A DNA stretch of 40,797 bases, taken from Deltaproteobacteria bacterium (GTDB lineage Bacteria > Desulfobacterota > Desulfarculia > Adiutricales > Adiutricaceae). The stretch is taken from the NCBI GenBank assembly GCA_031263485.1, contig JAISFS010000337.1, forward strand, positions 1 to 40,797. Direction: 5' to 3'. The notes beneath the pieces were generated by a model that was given only the letters and a program-made list of their open reading frames with translations, did no database searches and was not told where the DNA came from. Of the stretch, positions 18,401 to 26,338 are shown piece after piece; positions within the stretch are counted from its first letter, which is position 1, and every line of letters begins with the position of its first letter. A program made the translations under genes and the position numbers.

Positions 18401-19029
18401 AACATGCCGTCGGCCTTGGCCTCGAAGCTCTGCCCCGAATCGGCGATGCCGACGAGTTTCGCGAAGAACGCCGCCGTCCCGAAACGGGCGTCGGAGGCGA
18501 GTCGTTCGCACCTGATGGCCAGGGCCAGCTGGCCGGCCACGGCGTCCGCGCGGCCGTCCTGGAGCCCGGAAAGGCCGATGGGCCCTTTCGACATGGCGAG
18601 GATAGCGCCGTAGCTGTCCCGGCCGTCCGTGACGGGCACGGCGGCGACGCCGGTCAGGTAAGGCGCGAGGAACCGGGCCCAGTCCCCGGGGAGTCCGCGC
18701 AGGTCGTCCTCGTCGGCGACGCGAGGCCCCGGTCCGGTCGCGGCCCGGCCCCAAAAGGGGCCTTTCGCCGGCACGTGCGACGGGGGCGGGGCATCGGGAT
18801 CGCCGGAAGCGTCGGGGCCGCCTGGCTTCTTTCCGGTCTTCCCGAAAACGGACAGGGTGCCGTCGGCGGGGTCCTGGAGGAGGAGGAGCGCGCGGTCGAG
18901 CGAGAGCTCGGAAGAGAGGAGCTCCAGGAAGCCTCCGGCCGTGGCCCCGAGATCGAGGCCGGAGTTGGCCAGCCTTGTGAGTTCCGCGATGAATGCCGCC
19001 GTGTCCCGTCCGGGAGCGCCTTGCAACAT
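15475..19029 (-). CDS. cytosolic multi-GAF sensor histidine kinase
   Basis: A 1184-residue kinase with no membrane segment. Residues 9-181, 183-353 and 356-521 are three tandem copies of one module, each with AAFxAxLxxLANS, then ELSLDxxLLxLxDxE, then LPPEWAxFLxPYLPxL, then ADAVAGQLALA; they look like divergent GAF domains. Two more GAF-like domains follow (about 525-730 and 750-925; the latter has KAYAAVPMLAKGREVGVIAVDR and LANQAGLAIENTHLYEDLR). A coiled linker leads to the dimerisation domain with LAHEIRNPL (phospho-acceptor His955) and an ATPase domain with NLMYNASQAM, DTGPGIPDEL and GTGLGLSIVQK. It should sense a cytosolic ligand or redox cue and phosphorylate a response regulator; none is adjacent. 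Its ATG at 19029 lies 3 nt after the glgA stop codon, implying translational coupling. Confidence 0.92.
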   Translation of the reverse strand: MLQGAPGRDTAAFIAELTRLANSGLDLGATAGGFLELLSSELSLDRALLLLQDPADGTLSVFGKTGKKPGGPDASGDPDAPPPSHVPAKGPFWGRAATGPGPRVADEDDLRGLPGDWARFLAPYLTGVAAVPVTDGRDSYGAILAMSKGPIGLSGLQDGRADAVAGQLALAIRCERLASDARFGTAAFFAKLVGIADSGQSFEAKADGMLELLARELSLDGALLFLLDRESRTLSLHAADKRDRGKGPSPGGPPGSTLPVKGAFLERALSGRQPLPAGEGDLKDLPPEWAGFLAPYLPGLGIAPVTVDKVCCGIVATLSASSSGRLSGFRGQAADAVAGQLARALKDSRLATDTRKSIAAFFAKLIRLANSNIRFESKVENFLNLLTWELSLDKSLLFFLDRESRTLTVHKERSQDPDGRPVSPVPVRGTFLDRAISTHQSLLADEGDMRELPPEWAAFLKPFLPSLAIVPVLDDKTCYGIIMTLSKKPIDHSVGSYGQVVDAVANQLALAVKNNQLATDTRKRISVLHVLSELGRQLAETIDVNAVMQLIPNIAKSVFFADGCALNVIGIDESRPGDEFKLRQPDEENKILLFSSSAGVVPPGYNFFRYQNLNISYNLTKPLMRTELFSGRLADDPMGPELTVKERESTILTMPLMFQGQLSGNIAMFNKLGGSRGGALAEAPKPFEAGDIELIKAMNSMISGAVENSLTFRKVETLANENQMMVRYLSSLYEISGAMMTTVRYDELIWIIVRALTLPQGLDFDKVLILLLRDTDGGSKLVSSAYWAPENKSRGDADTSLAELLKKPSRTEAAQMMEAGKKLDISIPVTPDATRLLARVAVEKKPLLGFRGLDTYDDRDLLDFGIKAYAAVPMLAKGREVGVIAVDRSISGEPLTQESLRDLNMLANQAGLAIENTHLYEDLRNANQSLSQVRMRLIEAEKLAAQGEMGTQLAHEIRNPLVSIGGFTQRLLKKMPEDDELRRYPLVILEEVERLNKVLNNVLDFSRDEKGRVREFDLGDVAREVLASLKHELQRNKVDVSSDIEENLPPVSGDDQQIMHVFLNLMYNASQAMTAQGGGQIWLKIFRHQEGENNCVACRITDTGPGIPDELLNSVFNPFFTTKAQGTGLGLSIVQKIVARYNGVITVTNHPPEYPGSGASFTFMFPVIPPAAPSASNGGGILRF

Positions 19030-19032
19030 GGG

Positions 19033-20502
19033 TCAGCCGTCCTGCCTCTCGCGAGCTATCGCCAGCGCCTGGCGGTAGATCTCCTGGTAGGCCACGGCGG
19101 AGCGGTCCCAGGAGAAGTCCTCCATCATCCCGCGGCGCATGATGCCGCTCCACTTGGGGCGGTCCCAGAAGTCGCGGATGGCCACGGTGAGCGTTTCCAC
19201 CAGGGCCTCCGGCGAGTAGTCGGCGAACTTGTATCCCGTGCCGGACTCCGGGTGCGCGATGACGTCCAGCACCGTGTCGTCCAGCCCTCCGGTGGCCCGC
19301 ACCAGCGGCACGGTGCCGTATTTGAGCGCGTAGAGCTGTTCCAGGCCGCAGGGCTCGAAGCGCGACGGGCACATGAAGATGTCCGCGCCGGCCAGGATCT
19401 GGTGGTTCAGGGGAGGGTCGTGGGCCAGCTTCAGGCCGATCCTTCCGGGATTGCGGCTCGCGGTCTCGCGCAGGAACGAGATGTACTGGTCCTCGCCCGT
19501 GCCCATGAAGACCATCTTCAGGGGGAGCGCGAGCAGTTCGGGCATGGCCTTGAGGATCAGATCCAGCCCCTTGCGCGGAAGGAGACGGGAGACCATGGCC
19601 ACCACGGGCAGTTCCGTGTCCTCCAGCCCGAAGAGCCGCTGGAGGTGGCTCCGGCACTCTGCCTTGCCGGAGGTATCGTCAATGGAGAAGTGCCCCGGCG
19701 TCCAGCGGTCGCCTTCGGGGTTCCAGAGGCCGTAGTCCACGCCGTGCAGGACCGAGCGGAGGTCGCGCCGGCGTTCCTTGAGAAGCCCCTCCAGCCCCTG
19801 GCCCAGTTCCGGGGAGAGCGTCTCCCGCGCGTACTTGTGCGACACGGTGGAGATGAGCATGGCGCCCACGATGCCGGCCTTGGTGAGGTTCAGCTGGCCG
19901 TGGAACTCCAGGCCCTGGAAGGTGAAGTGGCTCCAGTCCAGGCCGGTCATCGTGAAGTCGTAGTAGGGGAAGGTGCCCTGGCTGGAGAGGTTGTGGTAGG
20001 TGAACACCGTGCCCGCCCGGGCGAGTTTCGGGAAGTCGTGCTGGTAGACCTTTGCGTACATGGGCACCAGCCCCGAGGCCCAGTCGTGCGCGTGGATGAC
20101 CGTCTGCTCGCCGTCCTCCGTGAGCTCCGGCAGGGCCGAGAAGACCGCCTTCGAGAAGAAGATGAACCTTTCGGCGTTGTCGTCGTAGTCCCCGAACTCG
20201 TTGCCGTAAATGCCCGGCCGGTCGAAGAGGTCGTCGCAACCGACGAGGACGAGCCTGTGCGCGCCCTCCACCCTGAACTCGTGGTATTCGGCCGTCCTGC
20301 GGGTGATGGACAGGTCGATCGTGCGGGTCATCCCATCCAGCCGCCTGAGCGGGAAGTCCTCCGCGCCGCGGTACTTGGGCACGAATACCGTTACGTCGTG
20401 GCCCAGCTCCGACAGCGCCCGCGGCAGGTGGTAGGAGATGTCTCCCAGCCCGCCCGCGCGGGAGCAGGGGACTGCTTCGGGTGTGATGAAGTAAATCCGC
20501 AT
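19033..20502 (-). CDS. glgA: glycogen synthase (ADP-glucose type, GT5)
   Basis: A 489-residue glycosyltransferase that extends alpha-1,4-glucan chains from ADP-glucose. Family marks are ITPEAVPCSRAGGLGDISYHLPRAL at the start, HAHDWASGLVPMY, FTYHNLSSQG, STVSHKYARETLSPELG, VLHGVDYGLWNPE, VSRLLPRKGLDLIL and, near the C-terminus, PSRFEPCGLEQLYALKYGTVPLVRATGGLDDTV. The KTGGL motif of E. coli GlgA, whose Lys15 contacts ADP-glucose, reads RAGGL here with Arg15, a conservative change seen in some lineages. Length is normal for the family. ATG at 20502 has AAAGGGA upstream. It lies 73 nt after the DHH phosphoesterase gene and 3 nt ahead of the kinase gene. No glgB, glgC or glgP is present in the window. 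Confidence 0.93.
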   Translation of the reverse strand: MRIYFITPEAVPCSRAGGLGDISYHLPRALSELGHDVTVFVPKYRGAEDFPLRRLDGMTRTIDLSITRRTAEYHEFRVEGAHRLVLVGCDDLFDRPGIYGNEFGDYDDNAERFIFFSKAVFSALPELTEDGEQTVIHAHDWASGLVPMYAKVYQHDFPKLARAGTVFTYHNLSSQGTFPYYDFTMTGLDWSHFTFQGLEFHGQLNLTKAGIVGAMLISTVSHKYARETLSPELGQGLEGLLKERRRDLRSVLHGVDYGLWNPEGDRWTPGHFSIDDTSGKAECRSHLQRLFGLEDTELPVVAMVSRLLPRKGLDLILKAMPELLALPLKMVFMGTGEDQYISFLRETASRNPGRIGLKLAHDPPLNHQILAGADIFMCPSRFEPCGLEQLYALKYGTVPLVRATGGLDDTVLDVIAHPESGTGYKFADYSPEALVETLTVAIRDFWDRPKWSGIMRRGMMEDFSWDRSAVAYQEIYRQALAIARERQDG

Positions 20503-20575
20503 GTCGTCCCTTTCGCCCGCCGCGGACTTCGGCGGGGGGGGTAGCCGGGTGCGGGCCGCCCGGGGCGCGGGGCGG

Positions 20576-21514
20576 TCAGCCTTCCCGAGGCCCCTCGTAG
20601 CCGTTCTCCTCGTGGATGAAGTCCACGATGGTGTTCACCGTGTCCTCGACGTCCTCCGCCGGGATCTGGCAGGTGGCCACCGCCTCGTGCCCGCCGCCCC
20701 CGAAGTGCAGGGCGATGGATCCGAGGTTGGCCATGCTGTCGCGGTTGATGATGCTGTTGCCGAGCGCCAGGGCCACGAAGTTGGAGCCGCGGCCCCAGGT
20801 GATGTGGATGGAGACCTTGGATTCCGGGAACATGGTGTAGGGGAGGAAGCGGTTGCCCGGGTAGATGGTCTCCTGGTTGCGGAAGTCTATGATGAGCACC
20901 TGCCCGCGCTGCGTGGTGCAGGAGCGGATCATGTTGGAGTACAGGGGGGCCTGCTGGAAGTAGAGGTCCACCCGGTCCTTCACGTCGGGGTTCTCCAGTA
21001 TCTGCTCCGCGGTGAGGGTCCGGCACATCTCGATCATGGACTCCATCAGCTGGTAGTTGGAGATCCTGAAGCTCCGGAAACGGCCCAGTCCCGTCCGGGG
21101 GTCCATGATGAAGCCGATGAGGATCCAGCCCTGCGGGTACTCTATCTCGTTTACCGTGAGGTTGGCGGAGTCGACCTTGTCCACGGCCACCATCATGGCG
21201 TCCCAGTGGGGCGAGTAGCGCGAGGGGCCGCCCAGGAAGTCGTAGATGACCCTGGCGCATGAGGGGGCTATCCTGCTCATGCCGCGGTAGGAGATGGAGC
21301 CCAGGCGCTCGCCCTCGCTCGTGTGGTGGTCGAACCACATCCCGCACCCGTTGGCGTAGGGCACGTTGGCCAGGATGTCGTTGGGGCCTATCTCCACCAG
21401 CCCGTCCTGGATGTCCTTGGGATGCACGAACTGGTAGGAGTCTATGAGCCCGGCTTCCTTCAGGAGGGCCCCGCAGGCGAGCCCGTCGAAGTCGGACCTT
21501 GTTACCAAACGCAT
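20576..21514 (-). CDS. DHH-family phosphoesterase
   Basis: A 312-residue enzyme of the DHH/DHHA1 superfamily, which includes nanoRNases, cyclic-dinucleotide phosphodiesterases, exopolyphosphatases and RecJ. The N-terminal metal site is seen in RSDFDGLACGALL (Asp8, Asp10) and MWFDHHTSEGER (Asp62, His63, His64); the C-terminal substrate-binding domain ends in HFGGGGHEAVATCQI, the typical GGGGH signature. A manganese-dependent hydrolase of short phosphodiester or polyphosphate substrates is likely; which one cannot be said. The frame stays open for 93 more codons, but ATG at 21514 is where homology starts and has AGGCGG 5 nt upstream. A strong promoter at 21844-21872 gives it a leader of about 320 nt. 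It is first in a unit with glgA and the histidine kinase. Confidence 0.88.
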   Translation of the reverse strand: MRLVTRSDFDGLACGALLKEAGLIDSYQFVHPKDIQDGLVEIGPNDILANVPYANGCGMWFDHHTSEGERLGSISYRGMSRIAPSCARVIYDFLGGPSRYSPHWDAMMVAVDKVDSANLTVNEIEYPQGWILIGFIMDPRTGLGRFRSFRISNYQLMESMIEMCRTLTAEQILENPDVKDRVDLYFQQAPLYSNMIRSCTTQRGQVLIIDFRNQETIYPGNRFLPYTMFPESKVSIHITWGRGSNFVALALGNSIINRDSMANLGSIALHFGGGGHEAVATCQIPAEDVEDTVNTIVDFIHEENGYEGPREG

Positions 21515-21843
21515 ATGTACCGCCTGAATGATTTCCGTATGTGGTTCGGGCCTGCCGAGGCGGGAAGCCGACCGCGGCAGGCCCGCTCGGGCACGGGACC
21601 CGAAGGCGATAGCCGGGGGAGGGCCGGAAGGGGAGCGGATGAGGAGCGGCTTCCCGAGGGGACCGGCCGGTCGCGAAAAAACCTGAAAGACCGGGGGTTT
21701 GGGGCAACGGCCCGATTGGGCGGCCGCCCGGCGCCGGCGGCGCTCTCCGGGAAAGCTTGAAAGGCTGAAATTCACGGCTTGAGGCCGGGGCATCGCCAGG
21801 CCGACGGACCCGACCGGGTCCGGGCGGCGCGTCCGGCGGATTC

Positions 21844-21872
21844 AGAATATTTTACTGCCTATAGTTTGTCAA
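21844..21872 (-). promoter_or_regulatory. sigma-70-type promoter of the DHH-glgA-kinase unit
   Basis: On the minus strand a perfect TTGACA (21872-21867) is followed after 17 nt by TATTCT (21849-21844, four of six to consensus) in an AT-rich island. The predicted start near 21837 leaves an unusually long leader of about 320 nt before the DHH ATG, enough for RNA-based control, though I recognise no riboswitch. Confidence 0.7.
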
Positions 21873-22462
21873 GGCTGCAAAGAAATTAGGCGGGCCGCGG
21901 TCGCCCGCGCGGGCGACAGGGATGGCCGGAAGGGTGGGGGGATATTGCGGCGGGCGGCGGCGTCCGCCGCAAGTCGGCCTGCGGGAAAGGGTCAGGGGGG
22001 GCGGGCGGTTTAGGCGAGTCGCGGGCTTGCGGCGGCCAAACGGGATGTTACAGTCGTGAAATCATCGAGCGCCCGAAAGGGCGAGTCCGGCCAAGTCTCA
22101 GTGATATCAGGAAAAATTCCGGAACTGCCCGGCCCGTTTCGCTCCGAACTTCCGACGAGGTCGCGCCGCGAGAGGATGCGTCCCGTTTCAGGTCGACCTG
22201 CCGACCCCGGCGCGGGGCGAGGGACGGCCGGCCCGTTTCCGGTCGGCGGAAGCCGGCGCGGCTGGATTAAGATTCTGCTGCCGCAGGGAAACCGGCGCCG
22301 GACGCCGGGGGCAGATCCGGATCAGGCCAGAAAACGGTAGATGGGAAAATCTGTTTGAGGGACATGAAAAAAGCCCTTCCGAGTCTGGAAAGAGGGGCAA
22401 AGGCACAGCGATGCGTCCGGATGAACCTTGATGTCGGATTCGGCAAAACGTCGACTGTACGG

Positions 22463-22530
22463 CCAATACAGATGCGCCTGAGCCAGCCGATAAAGATGCG
22501 CCTGAGCCAGCCGATAAAGATGCGGCTGAG
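22463..22530. repeat. three 24-nt tandem repeats
   Basis: Two full units (22483-22506, 22507-22530) contain CCAGCCGATAAAGATGCG followed by SCTGAG, and a partial first copy lies at 22463-22482. The unit is a multiple of three and can be read as QPIKMRLS, but the frame around it has no ribosome binding site or protein character. Confidence 0.9.
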
Positions 22531-22770
22531 GCTTTATTTTGGATGAAGCCAGTGTGAATGCCCCGTGAAGTTCAATTCACGCTTTTCGCGCATGCTTGTT
22601 TTTCTGTTCCCCGGGAACGGGCTTTCTTGGCTCGCTTATCGCGGTCGATGGGCCGGAATTCGTGGGCAGAGTCGAGGCGGGGCGAAGCGGGGACGGGCGG
22701 GGAGGCGCGGAAACGCACCGTGCAAGGCCGGTCGCGGGAGCGTCCGGCCGGCGCTTCGGTGACTCAGGCG

Positions 22771-22826
22771 AAAAACGCTCCCGCCGGGGCGGCCCCCGCC
22801 TGGGCGGGGGCCGCTCCCCGGGAGCG
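22771..22826 (-). terminator. rho-independent terminator downstream of motB
   Basis: On the minus strand CGCTCCC at the base pairs with GGGAGCG (22776-22782 with 22820-22826), and a 12-bp GC stem (GCGGCCCCCGCC with GGCGGGGGCCGC) forms the top, separated by an asymmetric internal loop. TTTTT follows directly (AAAAA at 22771-22775). It lies about 190 nt beyond the motB stop codon in the same direction. Confidence 0.75.
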
Positions 22827-23016
22827 ACCCGTTCGAACGGCGTGCGGCGTTCGGGAGGGAAACCTGTCGTCACAAGTCGGATCTTAAAGACCGATGAAGA
22901 TGGCTTGAGGGGGGAGTCTGGCAAGCTGGCGATATCATCGATTTAAAACCAAGGGAGCGATGTCATTCCGCCTCAGGCCGAAGACGCGGGTCGGAAACCG
23001 GAGGGAAGGCGGGGCG

Positions 23017-24348
23017 TCACTCGGCCGGAGGCGCCGGCGGCGCCACCGGCGGCCCGGTGGTGGAGCCTTCGGGGGCCGCGGCGCGCGAGAGGGTGTCCTC
23101 CAGGAGCTGGTGCTCGAGATCCTCCGCGCTGGGCCTGGCTGGCCTCGGCATGGGCCGGGTGGCGGCGGGCGGCGGGCTCGCGGGGGGCCGCGGAGGTGCC
23201 GGGCCCCCGCCGGCGGAAGGCGGCTGGGCCGCCGGGCCTCCGCCGGCGGAAGGCGGCTGGGCCGCCGGGCGCGACGTCGGCACGGGGGCGCCGGGACGCG
23301 CCTGGCTGATGTCCGCGCCATCGTCCCAGATCATGACGGAGATGCGGCGGTTAACCGGATCCGTGGGGCTCGTCTCGGGAAGCGGCCTCGTGGCGGCGAA
23401 GCCCGCCACCATGGTGAGGCGGTCGTCCCCGATGCCGTCGCGGGCCAGAAGGCGTCTGGCCGCGGAGGCCCTGGCGGTGGAGAGCTCCCAGTTGGTGAGC
23501 TGCTGGGAGACGGTCACGATCGCGTCGGAGTGGCCCTCGATGGAGATCTTGTTGGGGATGGTCCTGAGCCTGTCGGCCACGACCGAGAGGATCTGCTGGG
23601 CGACCTGCGTGAGCCGGGGCTGCCCGAGCACGAACAGCGGCCGCTTCTCCTTGTCCATGAGCTCGACCCTGAGGCCGCCGGGGACCACCTCCACGGCCAC
23701 CTGGCCGTCCAGGTCGCCTCCGAGCGATCCGGACACGGCGCCCTTGATCTGGTCGGCCAGGGCCTGGTTGGCCTCCTGCCTGGCCTGCCGGGCGGCCCGC
23801 TCCTCGTCGGAGAGCGCCCCGCCGGGGACCCCGGTGCCGTCCGCGTACAGTCCCTGGCCGGGGGCCACCCCGGTCTGGTCCGAGCCCTCCCCGCCCTCCA
23901 CGCCTTCGGGGAGCTCGGTCAGCTCCGGGTCCTGGGGCCGGTCGGTAGGGTCGGTGGCGCCCGCCTCGGGGCGGTCGTCCCCGGCCGCCTCCACCGCCTT
24001 CTCGCGTTCGGCCAGCGCCCGCTCCCTCTCCTCGATCTCCTTTCCCCGCTTCACAAGGTCGAAGCAGCCCCCCGTCAGGATGTCCGGCACCGCCGGTTGG
24101 GCGGCATCGAAGGCGGAGGGAATGCCCCCGTTGAAGACCGCGTCCGTGAGCGACAGCTCCTTGAAGTAGTCCGCGAGGGCGGCCTTGCCCTGCTCCGAGG
24201 AGATGGCCAGGAGCCACATGACCAGGAAGAAGGCCATCATGGCGGTCACGAAGTCCGCGTAGGCCACCTTCCAGCTTCCGCCGTGGTGGCCGCCGTGGCC
24301 CTTCTTGATGATCTTCTTGATGATCGGTGGTTTCTTTTCGGCAGACAA
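23017..24348 (-). CDS. motB: flagellar motor stator protein MotB
   Basis: A 443-residue inner-membrane protein that anchors the stator to peptidoglycan and forms the ion channel with MotA. A basic N-terminus precedes one helix, SWKVAYADFVTAMMAFFLVMWLLA, with the essential ion-binding Asp32. The periplasmic linker (about 60-230) is long and acidic. The OmpA-like peptidoglycan-binding domain shows ISIEGHSDAI, NWELSTARASAARRLL and DPVNRRISVMIW. After it comes an extra tail of about 100 Pro/Ala/Gly-rich residues with two 11-residue repeats (QPPSAGGGPAA); most MotB proteins are about 300 residues and stop soon after the domain. The start is TTG at 24348 with GGAG 6 nt upstream. The usual tight motA-motB overlap is replaced by a 257-nt gap. 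Confidence 0.93.
   Translation of the reverse strand: MSAEKKPPIIKKIIKKGHGGHHGGSWKVAYADFVTAMMAFFLVMWLLAISSEQGKAALADYFKELSLTDAVFNGGIPSAFDAAQPAVPDILTGGCFDLVKRGKEIEERERALAEREKAVEAAGDDRPEAGATDPTDRPQDPELTELPEGVEGGEGSDQTGVAPGQGLYADGTGVPGGALSDEERAARQARQEANQALADQIKGAVSGSLGGDLDGQVAVEVVPGGLRVELMDKEKRPLFVLGQPRLTQVAQQILSVVADRLRTIPNKISIEGHSDAIVTVSQQLTNWELSTARASAARRLLARDGIGDDRLTMVAGFAATRPLPETSPTDPVNRRISVMIWDDGADISQARPGAPVPTSRPAAQPPSAGGGPAAQPPSAGGGPAPPRPPASPPPAATRPMPRPARPSAEDLEHQLLEDTLSRAAAPEGSTTGPPVAPPAPPAE
23198..23263. repeat. 33-nt tandem duplication inside motB
   Basis: Two copies of a 33-nt unit (23198-23230 and 23231-23263) starting GCCGGGCC(C/T)CCGCCGGCG, differing at one base. They encode two copies of an 11-residue Pro/Gly-rich segment in the C-terminal tail of MotB, in frame. 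Confidence 0.92.
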
Positions 24349-24605
24349 GCGTTACTCCCCGGCCGCCCGGACCCCGAGCGGGGCCGGGGCGGGATCGGCT
24401 TTGGCGGTCGCCCGCGGGGGCGGGGCGGGCCAGCGGCGGTTTTCGGGGCCTCGGGCGCGGCGGGCCAGCGGCGGTTCCGCCGGGGTCCCGATGGCCGGGC
24501 GGCCCGAGAGCCTGGGCACGTCCCGCCGCAAGTCCGCCCGGAGGCGGTCGGGCCGGGCGGCCCGCGTCATCCGGGCCCGCAGGTTCCGGCCCGGCGGGCC
24601 GGGGC

Positions 24606-25460
24606 TCACTTCTTGACCGACTTGATGAGTTCCTCCAGCTCCTCGTAGCCAGGGCGGCAGTGGGAGGGAACCGCCCTGCGGGCGAACTCTATCGCCATGA
24701 CCGGGGGCAGGCCCTTGGAGAAGGCCACGAGCACGGACTTGGCCACCTTCAGGATGTTGTCCTGGTCGTGGGCCTGGTTCTCCAGCGTCTTGGCCATCGG
24801 GGCCATGTAGCCGTAGCTCAGGAGGAGCCCCAGGAAGGTGCCGCAGAGGGCAGCGCCCACGCTCGCGCCCAGGATTTCCGGGGGCTCGGTCATGAGCCCC
24901 ATGGTGGTGATGATGCCCAGCACCGCCGCCACGATGCCCAGGCCGGGGAGGGAGTCGGAGACCGTGGTGAGCGCGCCGGGGATGAGCGTGCCGTGGTGCT
25001 CGTGGGCGTCGGTGTCGATGTCCATGAGGTTCTCGAACTCCATCGGCTCGATGTTGCCGGAGACGAAGACCTTGAGGTTGTCCGCCAAGAAGTCCTTCAG
25101 GTGATGGTTCTTGAGGATCGACGGGTACTTGGCGAAAATGGGCGAGCTGTCGGGCTTGTTGGCGTGCTCCTCCAGGGCAAGCATGCCCTCGCGGCGGGCT
25201 ATGGAGAGGAACTCGAAGAGGAGGAGGAGCACGTCGACGAACTGCTGCTTCTTGAGCTCCTTGCCCAGGAATATCTTCGGGATGGACTTGAGCGTCTCCT
25301 TGATGAGCGACATCGGGTTCGCGATGAGGAAGGAGCCCAGCGCCGCCCCGCAGATGATGATGACCTCGTTGGGCTGCCACAGGACCCCCAGGACGCCGTG
25401 GTGCATCATGTAGCCGCCGATGACGCAGCCTAAGACAACGATTACTCCTATTGGGGGCAT
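24606..25460 (-). CDS. motA: flagellar motor stator protein MotA
   Basis: A 284-residue inner-membrane protein with four transmembrane helices that couples ion flow to rotor torque. Helices 1 and 2 are GVIVVLGCVIGGYMMHHG and VIIICGAALGSFLIA; helices 3 and 4 are GIVAAVLGIITTMGLM and LCGTFLGLLLSYGYM. The cytoplasmic loop has ARREGMLALEEH, with charged residues matching those that contact FliG, and the conserved prolines lie in SDSLPGLGI and KGLPPVMAIEFARR. The length fits the family. ATG at 25460 has AAGGAA upstream. motB follows on the same strand after 257 nt of GC-rich sequence that includes a 17-nt direct repeat (GCGGGCCAGCGGCGGTT, near 24426 and 24460). No flagellar-type promoter is obvious in the 180 nt before motA. 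Confidence 0.95.
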   Translation of the reverse strand: MPPIGVIVVLGCVIGGYMMHHGVLGVLWQPNEVIIICGAALGSFLIANPMSLIKETLKSIPKIFLGKELKKQQFVDVLLLLFEFLSIARREGMLALEEHANKPDSSPIFAKYPSILKNHHLKDFLADNLKVFVSGNIEPMEFENLMDIDTDAHEHHGTLIPGALTTVSDSLPGLGIVAAVLGIITTMGLMTEPPEILGASVGAALCGTFLGLLLSYGYMAPMAKTLENQAHDQDNILKVAKSVLVAFSKGLPPVMAIEFARRAVPSHCRPGYEELEELIKSVKK

Positions 25461-25642
25461 GCGGGTTCCTTGAAAGGGGCCTTTCCGGGCCCTATCCGGA
25501 CCCGGGCCTTCCCGCCCCCGCGCCGGAAAAGGCGCGGCCGGGGCGCGGCCCCTCGCGTTTCTTTTCGGATTGGGCCCCCCGGATCATTAACTTATGGCTT
25601 TCCCGTAGAGGGAAGGCCCGCGCGGGGGGCGAGATGTTGAAG

Positions 25643-26053
25643 TCAGAGGTTGCTTCGGATGTCGGCGGCAGTGAAGGGGAGCTTCGTCAGATCCGCCGGG
25701 CCCCCTTCCTTGAGGGGCAGCTCGGACGGGTCCTTGCGGGGGATCACGTGCAGGTGCCAATGGGCGACCGCCTGGCCGGCGGCGGCGCCGTTGTTCACCA
25801 GGATGTTGAAGCTGTCGGCGCCCACCCCTGCCAGCGCCGCCGCCGCCAGCTTTTTCGCGAGCGGCAGGGCCTTGGCCAGGATCCAGTCCGGCACGTCGGA
25901 GGTCGCCGGGTAGTGCTCCCGCGTGACTATGAGGAGATGCCCCCTGGTGATCGGGTTTATGTCCAGAAACGATATGAAGTCGGCGTCCTCGTAAATCCTG
26001 ATGCTGGGTATGCGCCCGTTGGCTATCTCACAGAATATGCAGCTGTCGGTCAT
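25643..26053 (-). CDS. HIT-family nucleotide hydrolase or transferase
   Basis: A 136-residue cytosolic protein of the histidine-triad superfamily. The triad motif is HWHLHVIPR with His98, His100 and the nucleophile His102; SCIFCEIANGRIPS at the N-terminus includes the cysteine pair seen in zinc-binding Hint-like members, and HLLIVTREHYP is typical. These enzymes hydrolyse phosphoramidates, dinucleoside polyphosphates or acyl-adenylates; the natural substrate is rarely known. The open frame extends upstream, but ATG at 26053 starts the family homology and has AGAGGG 6 nt before it. Its own promoter lies at 26205-26233. Confidence 0.92.
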   Translation of the reverse strand: MTDSCIFCEIANGRIPSIRIYEDADFISFLDINPITRGHLLIVTREHYPATSDVPDWILAKALPLAKKLAAAALAGVGADSFNILVNNGAAAGQAVAHWHLHVIPRKDPSELPLKEGGPADLTKLPFTAADIRSNL

Positions 26054-26204
26054 GTGGCCCTCTGGAGGGGTTTGCCCCGGACGCGGCCGGCGCGGGGCCC
26101 CGCGGCGCCGGGCGCGACCGCCCCCGGCCCGCCGGTCGGACGGCGGGTCGGGGGGGCGGCAGGCGGCCCCGGACGCCTGTTTCGGAAATAATCGAATCCC
26201 TTCC

Positions 26205-26233
26205 AGTATATAGCCTGCGGCGCCGATTATCAA
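26205..26233 (-). promoter_or_regulatory. sigma-70-type promoter of the HIT gene
   Basis: On the minus strand TTGATA (26233-26228, five of six) and TATACT (26210-26205, five of six) are 17 nt apart. The predicted start near 26198 gives a leader of about 145 nt. This promoter suggests the HIT gene is not simply an extension of the DUF3798 gene upstream. Confidence 0.72.
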
Positions 26234-26338
26234 CTTGCGGGGTCCGGGCTTCCGGCCGGGCGTCGGCCCGGGGCGGCCCGGAAGCCGCTCCCGCGCCAGG
26301 TCGGGGGCGCCCGCCCCCGGCGGTCCCGTCCGCGTCCG

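Larger units (their letters stand above)
21515..23016. other. 1.5-kb non-coding stretch between motB and the DHH gene
   Basis: No credible gene. It contains the promoter and long leader of the DHH-glgA-kinase unit (21515-21872), 24-nt repeats at 22463-22530 next to an AT-rich patch, and a minus-strand terminator at 22771-22826 that would end the motAB transcript. The rest is featureless GC-rich sequence. Confidence 0.55.
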
